A stretch of DNA of 64,000 bases from Siphonobacter curvatus (GCF_002943425.1 NZ_PTRA01000001.1:2170001-2234000); one strand, 5' to 3'; shown: positions 45,864 to 55,530, numbered from the stretch's first letter. The notes: generated from the letters alone by a model not told the origin. A program made the numbers and translations.

Positions 45864-46832
45864 ATGTCAGCTGAACATATTCATTGCTTAATCATTGGTT
45901 CAGGCCCTGCTGGTTACACAGCCGCTATTTACGCTTCACGGGCAGGTCTTCAGCCAGTTTTATATACAGGTGCTCAACCGGGTGGTCAATTAACGACGAC
46001 AACCGAAGTGGATAACTTTCCGGGCTATCCCGAAGGCGTAACCGGACCCGAAATGATGCAGGACCTGGAAAAACAGGCTCGTCGTTTTGGAACGGAAATT
46101 CGCTATGGTTTAGCCACGAAGGTAGATTTCTCGGATACTGCCAGTAAAAAAGTCTGGATAGACGATACGCACGAAATCTGTGCCGATGCTGTCATTATTT
46201 CCACGGGAGCTTCGGCCAAATGGCTAGGTCTGCCGGGTGAAGACATCTACAATGGTCGCGGGGTATCGGCCTGTGCCGTATGTGATGGCTTCTTCTATCG
46301 GGGTCAGGATGTTGTGGTTGTAGGTGGTGGCGATACCGCTGTGGAAGAGGCAAGCTATCTGGCTAAATTGTGCAAGAAAGTGTATCTGTTGGTTCGCCGG
46401 GATGAGTTACGGGCCTCGCAAATCATGCAGAACCGGGTAAAGACTATTGCTAACATCGAAATTCTCTGGAATACCGAAACCGAAGAATTGTTAGGTGACG
46501 AAACGGGTCTTACCGGTGCCCGTGTGAAAAACATTGTAACGGGTGAAGTGCAGGATTTATGCGTGACGGGCTTCTTCGTAGCCATTGGTCATAAACCCAA
46601 TACTGATATTTTTAAAGATTTCATCGATATGGATACTACGGGTTACATCAAAACCGTTCCCGGTAGTAGCCGTACCAATGTAGCGGGTGTATTTGCCTGT
46701 GGCGATGCCCAGGACAATGTGTACCGCCAGGCCATTACTGCCGCTGGTACGGGCTGTATGGCCGCTCTGGACGCTGAACGCTGGCTGGCTGAAGTTGAAA
46801 CGGCCGTAGCGGTAGGCTCAGCAGTCCTTTAA
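45864..46832 (+). CDS. trxB: Thioredoxin-disulfide reductase
   Basis: 322 residues from ATG 45864; the upstream frame to 45789 is unrelated. The FAD motif IIGSGPAGYTAAIYASRAGL is at the start, the redox motif is Cys137-Ala-Val-Cys140 in SACAVCDGFFYRG, the NADPH motif is VVVVGGGDTAVEEASYL and the C-terminal FAD motif is GVFACGDAQDNVYRQAI. These define low-molecular-weight TrxB. It reduces thioredoxin with NADPH in the cytoplasm. It lies upstream of the M23 pair and bshB1, so two thiol-redox genes flank the envelope peptidases. Confidence 0.96.
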   Translation: MSAEHIHCLIIGSGPAGYTAAIYASRAGLQPVLYTGAQPGGQLTTTTEVDNFPGYPEGVTGPEMMQDLEKQARRFGTEIRYGLATKVDFSDTASKKVWIDDTHEICADAVIISTGASAKWLGLPGEDIYNGRGVSACAVCDGFFYRGQDVVVVGGGDTAVEEASYLAKLCKKVYLLVRRDELRASQIMQNRVKTIANIEILWNTETEELLGDETGLTGARVKNIVTGEVQDLCVTGFFVAIGHKPNTDIFKDFIDMDTTGYIKTVPGSSRTNVAGVFACGDAQDNVYRQAITAAGTGCMAALDAERWLAEVETAVAVGSAVL

Positions 46833-46986
46833 AACTAATCTTACGTAACTCCAGCTGCCCTTGGGTAGCATCAGCGGGGCTTTCGGAGCCAAGAACTCTC
46901 CTGAAAAGCTCCGCTTCTTTTTGGAGATCGACATACGAAGCCGTCAGAGACGCCCTGATGGCTTCCCTTTAGGCGTACCTAAACAC

Positions 46987-48060
46987 ATGATGAAACTAGT
47001 AACCGCTCTTTTCTTTTGTGGCATTTGTGTTTTTGCATCGACAGAAAGCTTTGCCCAACGAGAAAAAGGACTGTTTAAAAAAGCTCCCAGCATCAAGCCC
47101 AAGACGGATAGCAAGAAAACCGGTAACGAGTTTGAGCTTCCGCAGCAAACCACATCGAACTTACGTTTTTCGGAACAACTCGAACCTAAAAAGCCCGTTA
47201 ATCCGGTGGTCAGCAACATGGACACCACACGGATCGACGATAAGACCGAGAAAATTCCTACGGAAACGGAAGATCAGGTTTACGACGATTCTGCGGGCGT
47301 ATGGGTGACTACCCACCGCTACTTCTCCATCTGGGATCCCAACACGATTGATCCCTACAATATCAACCCACTTGATTTCGACGAGCCCGTTGAGCTTCAG
47401 TTGTATGACGATGCCAAAGGGCAATTCTGGGCAGCACCGCTGACGAAAGGGATTCTGACTTCGCAGTTTGGTCGTCGCTGGGGACGCTGGCACACCGGAG
47501 CCGACCTGGATCTGGATACGGGTGATGATGTATTTGCCGCTTTTGATGGCCAGGTACGGGTCGTTAGTTTCGACGGCGGTGGTTACGGTCGCTACGTAGT
47601 TATTCGGCATTATAACGGTTTAGAAACGTTATATGGTCATTTATCTTCCCAGTTAGTACAATCAGGCCAATTTGTAAAAGCGGGTGAAAAGATTGGACTA
47701 GGGGGCAGCACAGGCCGGAGTACCGGACCGCACCTCCACTATGAATTACGATACGAAGGGAATCCTTTTAACCCCTTAGAGGTTTATAAATTTCCGGAAA
47801 ACGTAATTAAGTCCGACCGGTACCTGCTGACTTCTAAAGCGTGGGATTATCTGCGAGGCGGTGGAAATCGGGTTCAGTACGAGTACAACACCGGTGAGAA
47901 ATCCAAACAGCACCGTCAGATTCGCTGGTACCGCGTACGTAAAGGCGATACGCTGTATGACATTGCTCACCGTTCAGGCGTTTCCGTATCCCAGTTGAAA
48001 CGACTGAATGGATTACGGAATAGCAACCTGAGCATTGGTAAGAAATTACGGGTTAAGTAA
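46987..48060 (+). CDS. M23 metallopeptidase with LysM domain, copy 1
   Basis: 357 residues from ATG 46987 (next ATG 46990); the upstream extension to 46861 lacks a signal. The signal ends STESFAQ. A linker holds the shared REKGLFKKAPSIKPK sequence. The M23 domain (about 150-275) has zinc ligands in RWHTGADLDLDTG and HLHYELRYEG, with the glycine-rich GLETLYGHLSSQLV and GLGGSTGRSTGPHLHYE. A C-terminal LysM repeat (WYRVRKGDTLYDIAHRSG...LRVK) binds peptidoglycan. Such proteins cut peptide cross-links during growth or division. The closest relative is the next gene. Confidence 0.93.
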   Translation: MMKLVTALFFCGICVFASTESFAQREKGLFKKAPSIKPKTDSKKTGNEFELPQQTTSNLRFSEQLEPKKPVNPVVSNMDTTRIDDKTEKIPTETEDQVYDDSAGVWVTTHRYFSIWDPNTIDPYNINPLDFDEPVELQLYDDAKGQFWAAPLTKGILTSQFGRRWGRWHTGADLDLDTGDDVFAAFDGQVRVVSFDGGGYGRYVVIRHYNGLETLYGHLSSQLVQSGQFVKAGEKIGLGGSTGRSTGPHLHYELRYEGNPFNPLEVYKFPENVIKSDRYLLTSKAWDYLRGGGNRVQYEYNTGEKSKQHRQIRWYRVRKGDTLYDIAHRSGVSVSQLKRLNGLRNSNLSIGKKLRVK

Positions 48061-48080
48061 GCCCATTGGTTTTCGCCAGC

Positions 48081-48110
48081 AACCGCAGGCACGCGTGCCT
48101 GCGGTTTTTT
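48081..48110 (+). terminator. Terminator after M23 copy 1
   Basis: The 26 bases 48081-48106 are a perfect palindrome (11-bp stem, CGCG loop) followed by TTTT. Confidence 0.85.
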
Positions 48111-48191
48111 AGTATTTCCCCCTTCCGGATAGTTGAATTTATGAATTATGGTAGCATTCGCGGCTCCGGGGCCGCCTGTTGAGAGGTTCAG

Positions 48192-49268
48192 ATGTTTTTT
48201 CAAAATACAATCAAAAGCGTTCTTTTTTTCTTGTGTTGGACTGCTGCATTGACGGTTTCCGCCCAGGAAAAGGGAGTTTTCAAAAAAACTCCATCCATTA
48301 AAGCTAAAGTTAACCCTTCCGTTTCCAGCCTTCCCGCCCGAATGGAACCCGTTCCCCTGCTTCATTCGCAACAACCCTTTGAACCTCAGAAAGTACTAAA
48401 CCCGCTGGTTAGGAGTGCAGTGGATACCATGGTGGCTGCTCAATTACAGAATGATCAGTTAGTGGTGGAGACGATTCAGGAAATTCGGCCGCATGATTCG
48501 GAAAGCTGGGCGAAGGTCAGTGAGCGGTATCGCGTGTGGGATGAACACCACGTCAATCCGTACGGGTACGATATTCGGAACTTTGATGCTGCTATTTCCA
48601 TTCAGTTGTATGACTCCACTCGTCAGCAGTATTGGTCAGCTCCCATGGAAACGGGTCGACCCACATCGGCCTTCGGTTGGAGACGAATTCGCTGGCATAA
48701 GGGCATTGACCTGAACCTGCAAACCGGGGACCCCGTAAAAACGGCCTTCGACGGCCAGGTACGGGTAGTAAGTTACGATAGTAGGGGATTTGGTCGCTAT
48801 GTAGTAGTACGGCATTATAACGGTTTAGAGACCGTGTATGGCCATTTATCCAAGCAGCTGGTTCAGCCCAAACAACTCGTAAAGGCAGGAGAGATTGTTG
48901 GTTTAGGAGGCAATACCGGGCGGAGTACAGGTTCCCATTTGCACTTTGAGCTACGGTACGAAGGCCATCCGTTTAATCCGCTGGAAATCTTTGCGTTTCC
49001 AGAAAACATCATTCGCTTCAATCAGTATATTCTGACGCCCCGGGTATTTGCATACGTCACGGGTCGTAAGTTTGATGAAGTGCAGGCGGAAGGCGATAAC
49101 GAAGAGGAAGAAGTAGAATATCGGGAAACGGATTGGTATACCGTGCGAAAGGGGGATACACTGGACGAAATCTCCCGACGTTCAGGCATCACCATTGCTC
49201 GCATTAAAGAATTAAATGGATTACGAACGACCCGACTGCAAATCGGGCAAAAATTGCGTATACGCTGA
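48192..49268 (+). CDS. M23 metallopeptidase with LysM domain, copy 2
   Basis: 358 residues, a tandem paralogue of the preceding gene with the same order: signal (ending TVSAQ), EKGVFKKTPSIKAK linker, M23 domain with RWHKGIDLNLQTG and GSHLHFELRYEG zinc motifs intact, and C-terminal LysM (WYTVRKGDTLDEISRRSG...LRIR). Similarity is strongest in the M23 core (RYVVxRHYNGLETxYGHLS) and weak in the region between linker and core. Both copies are likely active, and the divergence suggests partly different targets. Its stop overlaps the bshB1 start by one base, so the two are translationally linked. Confidence 0.93.
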   Translation: MFFQNTIKSVLFFLCWTAALTVSAQEKGVFKKTPSIKAKVNPSVSSLPARMEPVPLLHSQQPFEPQKVLNPLVRSAVDTMVAAQLQNDQLVVETIQEIRPHDSESWAKVSERYRVWDEHHVNPYGYDIRNFDAAISIQLYDSTRQQYWSAPMETGRPTSAFGWRRIRWHKGIDLNLQTGDPVKTAFDGQVRVVSYDSRGFGRYVVVRHYNGLETVYGHLSKQLVQPKQLVKAGEIVGLGGNTGRSTGSHLHFELRYEGHPFNPLEIFAFPENIIRFNQYILTPRVFAYVTGRKFDEVQAEGDNEEEEVEYRETDWYTVRKGDTLDEISRRSGITIARIKELNGLRTTRLQIGQKLRIR

Positions 49269-49987
49269 TGAAATTAGATCTATTGGTGCTGGCCGCTCAC
49301 CCCGACGATGCAGAAATGTCCTGCGGCGGTTTGATGGCTATGGAAGTGGCTAATGGCAAAAAGGTAGGGATTGTCGATTTCACCCAAGGAGAACTCGGTA
49401 CGCGGGGAACCCCTGAAATTCGATTGCAAGAAGCAGCCGATGCGGCTAGAATGCTGGGCCTTTCGGCTCGTGAGAACCTGGGATTTCGGGATGGCTTTTT
49501 CGTCAATGACGAGGCTCATCAGTTGAAAGTCGTGGAAGTCATTCGCCGATATCAACCCGAAATTTTGATTGCAAATGCCATCGATGATCGGCATCCCGAC
49601 CATGGAAAAGCGGCAGCTGTGGCCGAAACCGCTCATTTCCTGAGTGGTCTGCGTCGCATCGAAACGTTCGAACCGGATGGTACGCCCCAGGCTCCGTGGC
49701 GAGCGAGACAGGTTTTTCACTATATCCAGGATCGGTATATTAAGCCAGATGTAGTCGTCGATATTTCGGATTACTGGCAACAGAAAGTAGAGAGTATTAA
49801 GGCCTATCGCAGCCAATTCTTCAATCCAGACAGCGACGAACCGTCTTCGTATATCTCCAGCAAAGAATTTATGGATTTTCTGGTGGCCCGCTGGCGGGAG
49901 CTGGGACATCAGATTGGCGTAGAATTTGGGGAAGGGTATACTAATTACCGCCAGATCGGTGCAAAAAATCTGTCCTCGCTGATTTAA
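49268..49987 (+). CDS. bshB1: Bacillithiol biosynthesis deacetylase BshB1
   Basis: 239 residues of the LmbE/PIG-L family. The zinc motif is AAHPDDAEMSCGG near the start; the general features DDRHPDHGKAAAVAE and a late HQIGVEFGEGY are family-typical, and DFTQGELGTRG with ENLGFRDGFF matches the BshB1 branch. The enzyme removes the acetyl group from GlcNAc-malate in bacillithiol synthesis. The start codon overlaps the preceding stop (TGATG), so it is translated with the M23 copy 2. The link between a wall peptidase and a thiol-synthesis gene is positional, not functional, as far as the sequence shows. Confidence 0.9.
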   Translation: MKLDLLVLAAHPDDAEMSCGGLMAMEVANGKKVGIVDFTQGELGTRGTPEIRLQEAADAARMLGLSARENLGFRDGFFVNDEAHQLKVVEVIRRYQPEILIANAIDDRHPDHGKAAAVAETAHFLSGLRRIETFEPDGTPQAPWRARQVFHYIQDRYIKPDVVVDISDYWQQKVESIKAYRSQFFNPDSDEPSSYISSKEFMDFLVARWRELGHQIGVEFGEGYTNYRQIGAKNLSSLI

Positions 49988-50013
49988 GCGTAGAATTTAA
50001 TAAGACTTCATAG

Positions 50014-50059
50014 ACGCCGGTGGTTTACAGAGATCATACTGTAAGCCACCGGCGTTTTG
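50014..50059 (+). terminator. bshB1 terminator
   Basis: 17-bp stem with one wobble pair (50014-50030, 50039-50055), 8-base loop, followed by TTTGA. Confidence 0.85.
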
Positions 50060-50089
50060 ACTTTATGGATCAGAAGTAAAGCTAACCAT

Positions 50090-50109
50090 TAATGTTATAT
50101 ATAACATTA
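50090..50109. repeat. 20-base perfect palindrome
   Basis: TAATGTTATATATAACATTA reads the same on both strands. It lies between two convergent terminators, so an operator role is not obvious. Confidence 0.5.
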
Positions 50110-50128
50110 TAACGCTATTGAAACGTTA

Positions 50129-50160
50129 AAAAGCATTCTAAAGTTGAATAAAATGCTTTT
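50129..50160 (-). terminator. Terminator of the extradiol dioxygenase gene
   Basis: 9-bp stem (50129-50137, 50152-50160), 14-base loop, A-rich on the left and so T-rich on the minus strand, starting seven bases after the minus-strand stop at 50167. Confidence 0.6.
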
Positions 50161-50166
50161 GAAAGA

Positions 50167-50994
50167 CTAAGTGAGCAGGACCGAGGTCATGGTCAGTGAG
50201 CCGCCAACGACTTTGTCATTGAAAAAATGGACCTCATCGGCTGATGTTTGCAGCCCGAGGGTGTACAGTAGGGGATAGTAATGGTCCGGCGTTGGGATGG
50301 CTAGCTGAGCAGCCGCTCCTAGCTTTTCGTACTGAATTAGCACTTCATGATTGCCGGAAGTAATGTGTTTTTTAAACGCTTCATTCATGGCAATGGACCA
50401 ATCGTAGCCGTATTCGGGTTTATTAAGGTGTTCCCAGGCAACCATTCGCAGGTTGTGCACCATATTACCGCTACCCAAAATCAAAACCCCCTTTTTACGT
50501 AAGGCAGCTAATTCCTTAGCTAAGGCGTAGTGATAACTAGCGGGCTGATTATAATCGATGCTGAGTTGCAGTACCGGAATGTCGGCATCGGGGTACATGT
50601 GACGTACGACGGTCCAGGAACCATGATCCAGGCCCCAGTCGTGATCCAATCCTACGTGGGTGCTCGTGATGAGACGCTGGGTTTCCAGGGCGATGGGTAA
50701 GCTGCCCGGAGCAGGATACTGCACGTCAAAAAGTTCCTGGGGGAAGCCTCTGAAATCATGAATGGTCGGTGGAGTCTCCATAGCCGTCACGTGCGTACCT
50801 CTAGTAAGCCAGTGAGCTGAAATAACCAGTACGGCCGTCGGGCGGGGTAATTGCTGGCCCAGTTCCCGCCAACTTTGGCTGAAAAGGTTGTCTTCTATAC
50901 CATTCATCGGTGATCCATGTCCCATAAACAATACGGGCATGGATTGAGTGGATGAATAAGAATCCGTTAGATTTTTAAGAGCGTGTAAATCCAT
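50167..50994 (-). CDS. ygiD: DODA-type extradiol dioxygenase, YgiD-like
   Basis: 275 residues from the ATG whose complement is at 50992-50994; an eight-residue TTG extension is not needed. The metal ligands are in FMGHGSPMNGI, VISAHWLT and GLDHGSWTVVRHMYP, and LGSGNMVHNLR near residue 175 is typical of the group. The family is class III aromatic ring-opening dioxygenases; YgiD of E. coli is a zinc 4,5-DOPA dioxygenase. The natural substrate of bacterial members is unsettled. It stands alone on the minus strand. Confidence 0.88.
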   Translation of the reverse strand: MDLHALKNLTDSYSSTQSMPVLFMGHGSPMNGIEDNLFSQSWRELGQQLPRPTAVLVISAHWLTRGTHVTAMETPPTIHDFRGFPQELFDVQYPAPGSLPIALETQRLITSTHVGLDHDWGLDHGSWTVVRHMYPDADIPVLQLSIDYNQPASYHYALAKELAALRKKGVLILGSGNMVHNLRMVAWEHLNKPEYGYDWSIAMNEAFKKHITSGNHEVLIQYEKLGAAAQLAIPTPDHYYPLLYTLGLQTSADEVHFFNDKVVGGSLTMTSVLLT

Positions 50995-51191
50995 ATCGGT
51001 TAGGAATATATTAATCAAATGTAAAGTAATGGCCTGACGTTAAGGGGATTACTTCATACATACTGATAGTAGAAGTTATATGTTTTTACAATATATGTAT
51101 AAACATATAAAAATAGTAAAAAATTCCCACAAGCTTATGATTAGCTTTGACGCTCCTTCACAACTTTAACCTATGCTCCGGTAGTGGGACT

Positions 51192-52307
51192 ATGAAAATT
51201 GGTATCGAGGCCCAACGCTTATTTGACCCCCAAAAGCACGGTTCTGACTTTGTAGCCCTGGATTTAATTCACGCGTTACAAAAGATCGACCGGCGTAATG
51301 AGTACTTTATTTTTGCCCGGCCCGATGCCGACCGGGATTGTTTAGCCGAGGCTCCCAATTTCCACGTGGTAGAAATCCCCGGGTATAACTATCTGCATTG
51401 GGAGCAAGTACAACTGCCGCGTTACATGCGTCGGTTTCAGATTCACGTCTTGCACAGTACGGCCAATACCGCTCCCGTCCGTAGGGAGGTGCCCCTTATA
51501 CTCAATCTGCACCATATTAATTTCATGGAAGATCGCCGAAAGACGGAAACCCGCTTTCAGCAGTTGAGTAATCGCTATCGGCGTTGGATTGTGCCCCGGG
51601 TAGTCGATCAGGCCGAACGCGTCATAACGGTATCGGAAGACGAGAAACAGCGGATTTTACAGAAATTTCCTAAAGTAAAATCTGAATGTGTACAGGTGGT
51701 CTACAACGGCGTAAACGAAGCCTTTCAGACGGTAGTACCCGAACGACAGCAATACGTCCAAACCCGCTATCGCTTACCCCAATCGTACGTATTAGGATTA
51801 GGAAGTACGGATCCTAAAAAAAATCTGACGGGTTTGCTTGAAGCTTTTTCACAACTAGCCGAAGCATTTCCTGAGGTATCGCTTGTCCTGTTGGATACCC
51901 CAGAATCCTTACTTAATGCCGCTTTAGGTTCACAGGTCCGACTTCGGTCACGAATAACGGCACTTGAAAACGTGGCTCATGAGGATATACCGGCCTTGTA
52001 CCAGTTAGCCTCGGTGATGATTTATCCGTCGTTACGAGAAAGTTTTAGTGCTCCAGCTCTGGAAGCTCTAGCGGCAGGCGTGCCCTTGATATGTTCTGAT
52101 TTGCCTTCGTTACGCGAGGTAGTGGGATCGGCGGCTCAGTACATTCAGCCACAGGCTCCTGACTCCATTGCTCAGGCATTAGCCGCACTGCTGTCCGACG
52201 AAAAGCTTCGCCATCAGCTAGTGGAGGATGGAAAAAAAGCCGTGCATCCTTTTACCTGGGAACGCACGGCTCGTCAAATGATCCAGATTTACGAATCATT
52301 TAAGTAA
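51192..52307 (+). CDS. GT4-family glycosyltransferase
   Basis: 371 residues from ATG 51192; MKIGIEAQRLFDPQKHGSDF is a usual start for this mannosyltransferase-like branch, so the extension to 51147 is rejected. The N-terminal half has the acceptor Rossmann fold; the C-terminal half has LGLGSTDPKKNLTGLLEAF, and the donor-binding stretch MIYPSLRESFSAPALEALAAGVP with the EX7E pair, followed by SDLPSLREVVG. GT-B enzymes of this kind act in polysaccharide or LPS assembly. No other glycan genes adjoin it, so acceptor and donor are unknown. Confidence 0.9.
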   Translation: MKIGIEAQRLFDPQKHGSDFVALDLIHALQKIDRRNEYFIFARPDADRDCLAEAPNFHVVEIPGYNYLHWEQVQLPRYMRRFQIHVLHSTANTAPVRREVPLILNLHHINFMEDRRKTETRFQQLSNRYRRWIVPRVVDQAERVITVSEDEKQRILQKFPKVKSECVQVVYNGVNEAFQTVVPERQQYVQTRYRLPQSYVLGLGSTDPKKNLTGLLEAFSQLAEAFPEVSLVLLDTPESLLNAALGSQVRLRSRITALENVAHEDIPALYQLASVMIYPSLRESFSAPALEALAAGVPLICSDLPSLREVVGSAAQYIQPQAPDSIAQALAALLSDEKLRHQLVEDGKKAVHPFTWERTARQMIQIYESFK

Positions 52308-52314
52308 GTTGAAC

Positions 52315-52968
52315 TTAAGGAGCTAAGCGTTCGATTGTCCAGCGTTCGTCTTCCGTCCATTCGTACTGAATACGGTCGTGGAGGCGGGAAGCCCGGCCCT
52401 GCCAGAATTCCAGCTGGCGGGGTAAAAGTCGGTAACCGCCCCAGTGCGGGGGACGAGGGATCGGCTGGTCGGCAAAGCGACTCATCATCTCTTGTTCACG
52501 AGCTTCCAGGATTTCCCGACTACTAATCACAGCACTTTGCGGCGAAGCCCAGGCTCCGATCTGACTGCCTCGGGGACGAACCGCAAAATAGGCGTCTGAT
52601 TCTTCAGGGGAGACTTTTTTAACGATCCCTTCCACGCGTACCTGCCGTTCGAGTTCCACCCAGAAAAACGTGAGGGCCGCCCGGGCAGAAGAGGCCAGTT
52701 CCTGACCTTTTTTGCTGTCGTAATTGGTATACCAGACAAAGCCCCGTTCGTCCACCGTTTTCAACAAAACGATGCGGCCCGAAGGCTGACCGTTCGCTGC
52801 AACCGTGGCCAGGTGCATCGCGTTAGGTTCGGGAATCTGTAAAGAAGCGGCTTCGGTAAACCATTGACGGAACTGTTCGAGGGGATTGGCGTGTACCGTA
52901 TTCTGGTCCAGAATACCCCTGGTATAGTTTTCTCGAAGAGCAGATAAGTCCAGCAGGGATGAAGCCAT
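52315..52968 (-). CDS. pdxH: Pyridoxamine 5'-phosphate oxidase
   Basis: 217 residues from the ATG whose complement is at 52966-52968. Family motifs are complete: [12 protein letters not shown] and [10 protein letters not shown] at the N-terminus, [24 protein letters not shown] with FMN contacts, [32 protein letters not shown], and the C-terminal [24 protein letters not shown]. It oxidises pyridoxine or pyridoxamine phosphate to pyridoxal phosphate in the cytoplasm. It is convergent with the glycosyltransferase, only seven bases apart. Confidence 0.96.
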   Translation of the reverse strand: MASSLLDLSALRENYTRGILDQNTVHANPLEQFRQWFTEAASLQIPEPNAMHLATVAANGQPSGRIVLLKTVDERGFVWYTNYDSKKGQELASSARAALTFFWVELERQVRVEGIVKKVSPEESDAYFAVRPRGSQIGAWASPQSAVISSREILEAREQEMMSRFADQPIPRPPHWGGYRLLPRQLEFWQGRASRLHDRIQYEWTEDERWTIERLAP

Positions 52969-53107
52969 GGGTTTAAATCGTTGGTAAGAGGGGCAAAACA
53001 AATGCTTAATCCATAGAATTGAGCGGGGTTTCCCTGATTTTTATCAAAAAAAATGTTTCAAAACCTGCGGAATCGACGAAGCGACGCAGGCACTGGAGAA
53101 ATTATTC

Positions 53108-53115
53108 TATTTTTG
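53108..53115 (+). promoter_or_regulatory. -7 element of the DUF349 gene
   Basis: TATTTTTG matches TAnnTTTG, 32 bases before the ATG at 53148. No TTTG was seen at the right distance upstream. Confidence 0.45.
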
Positions 53116-53147
53116 CCATTCCAATCAATGGGTAAAGGATTTCAATA

Positions 53148-55280
53148 ATGATTGACGACAACCAACTGACCCCTGAAGAGCAACCTACGGAAGCGAATGC
53201 ACCGGAAGGCCAATCTGCAGAGGAAACGACGCAACCCGCGGGTACGAGCGAACAACCCACTACTGAAGCACCGACGGAAGAAACGCAGGACGTTCCTGAT
53301 TTTGGCGTTGAGGCTTCAGCTTCTGACGTACCTGCCTCTGAAAGCGTGACTCCCGATTTGGATTCTACGCCGGAAGTAGTAGCCGAGGCGGCTCCCGAGG
53401 TTGCGGAACCTTCTACGCCTACGTACGATACGAACGAATCAGAAGTCGTAGAAACGCCCGACGAACGCCCCGATGACACTACGGAAGAATCGGAAGAAAT
53501 GCTTGAAACCCAAACCGACTACACGCATTGGTCGAAGCAGGACCTGGTAAATCTGGTGGAAACGACCCTGACGGCCGTGAAAGCTGGCACGGCCGACCTC
53601 AAGGTGACCGACGCCATGTTGCGGGAAATCCGTCCGGTATTCGATCATTTCAAGGTGACCGAACGTCAGGAAGCACTTCAGCGATTCATCGAAGAAGGAG
53701 GTGAGGAGGAAGGCTTTGCTTATAAAGCGGATGACTTAACGCAAAAGTTTGATCAGCTCTATGGTCAGATTCGTAGCGAACGTTCGCGTCAGTATCAGCA
53801 GGCCGAGAAAGCCCGTGAAGATAATTTTGCCAAGAAAACCGAGTTGCTCAACAAGCTGCGGGATCTGGTTGAAAATGAAGAAAAAAGCGGAGCAGGGGAG
53901 AAAAGCTGGGAAACCTTCAAACAGATCCAAACGGACTGGAAAGGTGCCGGCAACATTGCCTCGGCTCATAACAATACACTCTGGCAAACCTACCACGCTC
54001 TGGTAGACCGGTATTTTAACAACCGGAATATTTACTTTGAGCTGAAGGAACTGGATCGCAAGCGAAATATGCAATCCAAAATCGAGCTGATTGAACGTGT
54101 AGAAAAAACCGTCGCTTCCGTACAGGGTGGTGAGGAAGTTTCCGGTAAGATGCTCGACGAAGCTAACGAACAGTTCGAGGAGTTCAAGCACATCGGTCCC
54201 GCACCTAAGGAAGTAAACGAAGAACTCTGGCGTCGTTTCAAGGCGGCTCTGGATGTTTTATACGGTAAGAAACGCGAGCAAAACGAAACGAACAAAGTAC
54301 AGGCCGAAGAAATCTATAAGCTCAAGCAGGAAATTGCTTCTCTGGCCGAAACCTTTACCAGTTTCCATTCCAATTCGATTAACGAATGGAATGATAAAAC
54401 GAAAGCATTGCTAGCCGTTCAGGATCAGTGGAATGCGGTTAAAGGGCCAATGCCACGGGACAAAGGACGGGAGATGAGCCAGAAATTCTGGGCTGATATT
54501 AAAACATTCTTCCGTAACAAAGGCGAATTCTTCCGTCAGCTCGAAGCTAAACGCGATGAAAACCTGCGGCAGAAAACGGCTTTGTGCGAACAGGCAGAAG
54601 GACTGCTCGAAAGCGGAGACGATTCGGCTGAAGCTACGAATACGATCATTGAGTTACAGCGTCGCTGGAAGTCCATTGGTCATGTACCCGAAAAAATGCG
54701 GGACAAAATTTTCGACCGCTTCAAAAAAGCCTGTGATGCCTTCTTCGAGCGGAAGCGTAACAAAAACGCCGGTATCGAAAAAGAATACGAATCGAACCTG
54801 GAGCAGAAAAAAGCTCTTTGCGAGGAAATTGAAACGCAGGCCAAATCCGGTGAAACCGATCTGGAAAAGCTCAACGCGTTTAAAGCTCGCTGGGCCGCGA
54901 TTGGGTTTGTGCCTCGTAAAGAGATGCAGAACATTCAGCAACGGTACATCAAAGCTGTAAATAGTTACGTAGCAGCAATGGGTAAACTGAGTGCTCACGA
55001 AAAAGAACAACTCGTGCTGGAAAGCGAAGTTGAGCTCATCAAGCAGGACCGCGGTCGGGGCGGCTCGGGTGATTTACGCGGACGGGAAAACGATATTCGC
55101 CGTAAAATCCGTACGCTGGAAGACGAAATCGCCCAGATGGAAAATAACCTGGCCTTTTTTGCCAACTCTAAAAATGCCGATAAGATCAAACTAGATTTTG
55201 AAAAACGGATTGATCGTTCGCGTAAGGATCTCGAACAACTCCAGCATCAGCTACGGGTCGTTCGCGAAGCTGAAGACTAG
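53148..55280 (+). CDS. DUF349-repeat coiled-coil protein
   Basis: 710 residues. The first 125 are acidic and disordered, rich in Glu, Thr, Pro and Ala. From about residue 130 the chain is highly helical with several DUF349 repeats, recognisable by recurring W-x-x-[IAV]-G-x-[VAI]-P segments: QTDWKGAGNI, FKHIGPAPKE, QDQWNAVKGPMP, RRWKSIGHVPEK and ARWAAIGFVPRKEM, each followed by a helix such as WRRFKAALD or FKKACDAFFERK. A long coiled coil forms the C-terminus. DUF349 proteins are conserved in Bacteroidota; their role is unknown. It has its own terminator. Confidence 0.88.
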   Translation: MIDDNQLTPEEQPTEANAPEGQSAEETTQPAGTSEQPTTEAPTEETQDVPDFGVEASASDVPASESVTPDLDSTPEVVAEAAPEVAEPSTPTYDTNESEVVETPDERPDDTTEESEEMLETQTDYTHWSKQDLVNLVETTLTAVKAGTADLKVTDAMLREIRPVFDHFKVTERQEALQRFIEEGGEEEGFAYKADDLTQKFDQLYGQIRSERSRQYQQAEKAREDNFAKKTELLNKLRDLVENEEKSGAGEKSWETFKQIQTDWKGAGNIASAHNNTLWQTYHALVDRYFNNRNIYFELKELDRKRNMQSKIELIERVEKTVASVQGGEEVSGKMLDEANEQFEEFKHIGPAPKEVNEELWRRFKAALDVLYGKKREQNETNKVQAEEIYKLKQEIASLAETFTSFHSNSINEWNDKTKALLAVQDQWNAVKGPMPRDKGREMSQKFWADIKTFFRNKGEFFRQLEAKRDENLRQKTALCEQAEGLLESGDDSAEATNTIIELQRRWKSIGHVPEKMRDKIFDRFKKACDAFFERKRNKNAGIEKEYESNLEQKKALCEEIETQAKSGETDLEKLNAFKARWAAIGFVPRKEMQNIQQRYIKAVNSYVAAMGKLSAHEKEQLVLESEVELIKQDRGRGGSGDLRGRENDIRRKIRTLEDEIAQMENNLAFFANSKNADKIKLDFEKRIDRSRKDLEQLQHQLRVVREAED

Positions 55281-55286
55281 TAAAAT

Positions 55287-55320
55287 AAAAAAAGCCTCAC
55301 CGATACGTGAGGCTTTTTTA
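55287..55320 (+). terminator. DUF349 gene terminator
   Basis: 13-bp perfect stem (55288-55300, 55307-55319), 6-base loop, flanked by A and T runs. Confidence 0.85.
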
Positions 55321-55382
55321 TGAAAAATATCTTTGTGGATCAGCTACTTACAAAACTGCTCAAAAAAAATATAGCTGCAAGG

Positions 55383-55413
55383 TTGACAAGGGCTGAAAAT
55401 TACTTTAGTTTTG
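55383..55413 (+). promoter_or_regulatory. Promoter of tRNA-Thr
   Basis: TTGACA begins at 55383 and TAGTTTTG is at 55406-55413, with 20 bases between TTG and the -7 element. The tRNA begins at 55458. Confidence 0.65.
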
Positions 55414-55457
55414 CGGCACGTTTGAAGGAAAACAACACCGACAAACAAAATAAAGAG

Positions 55458-55530
<73 letters not shown>

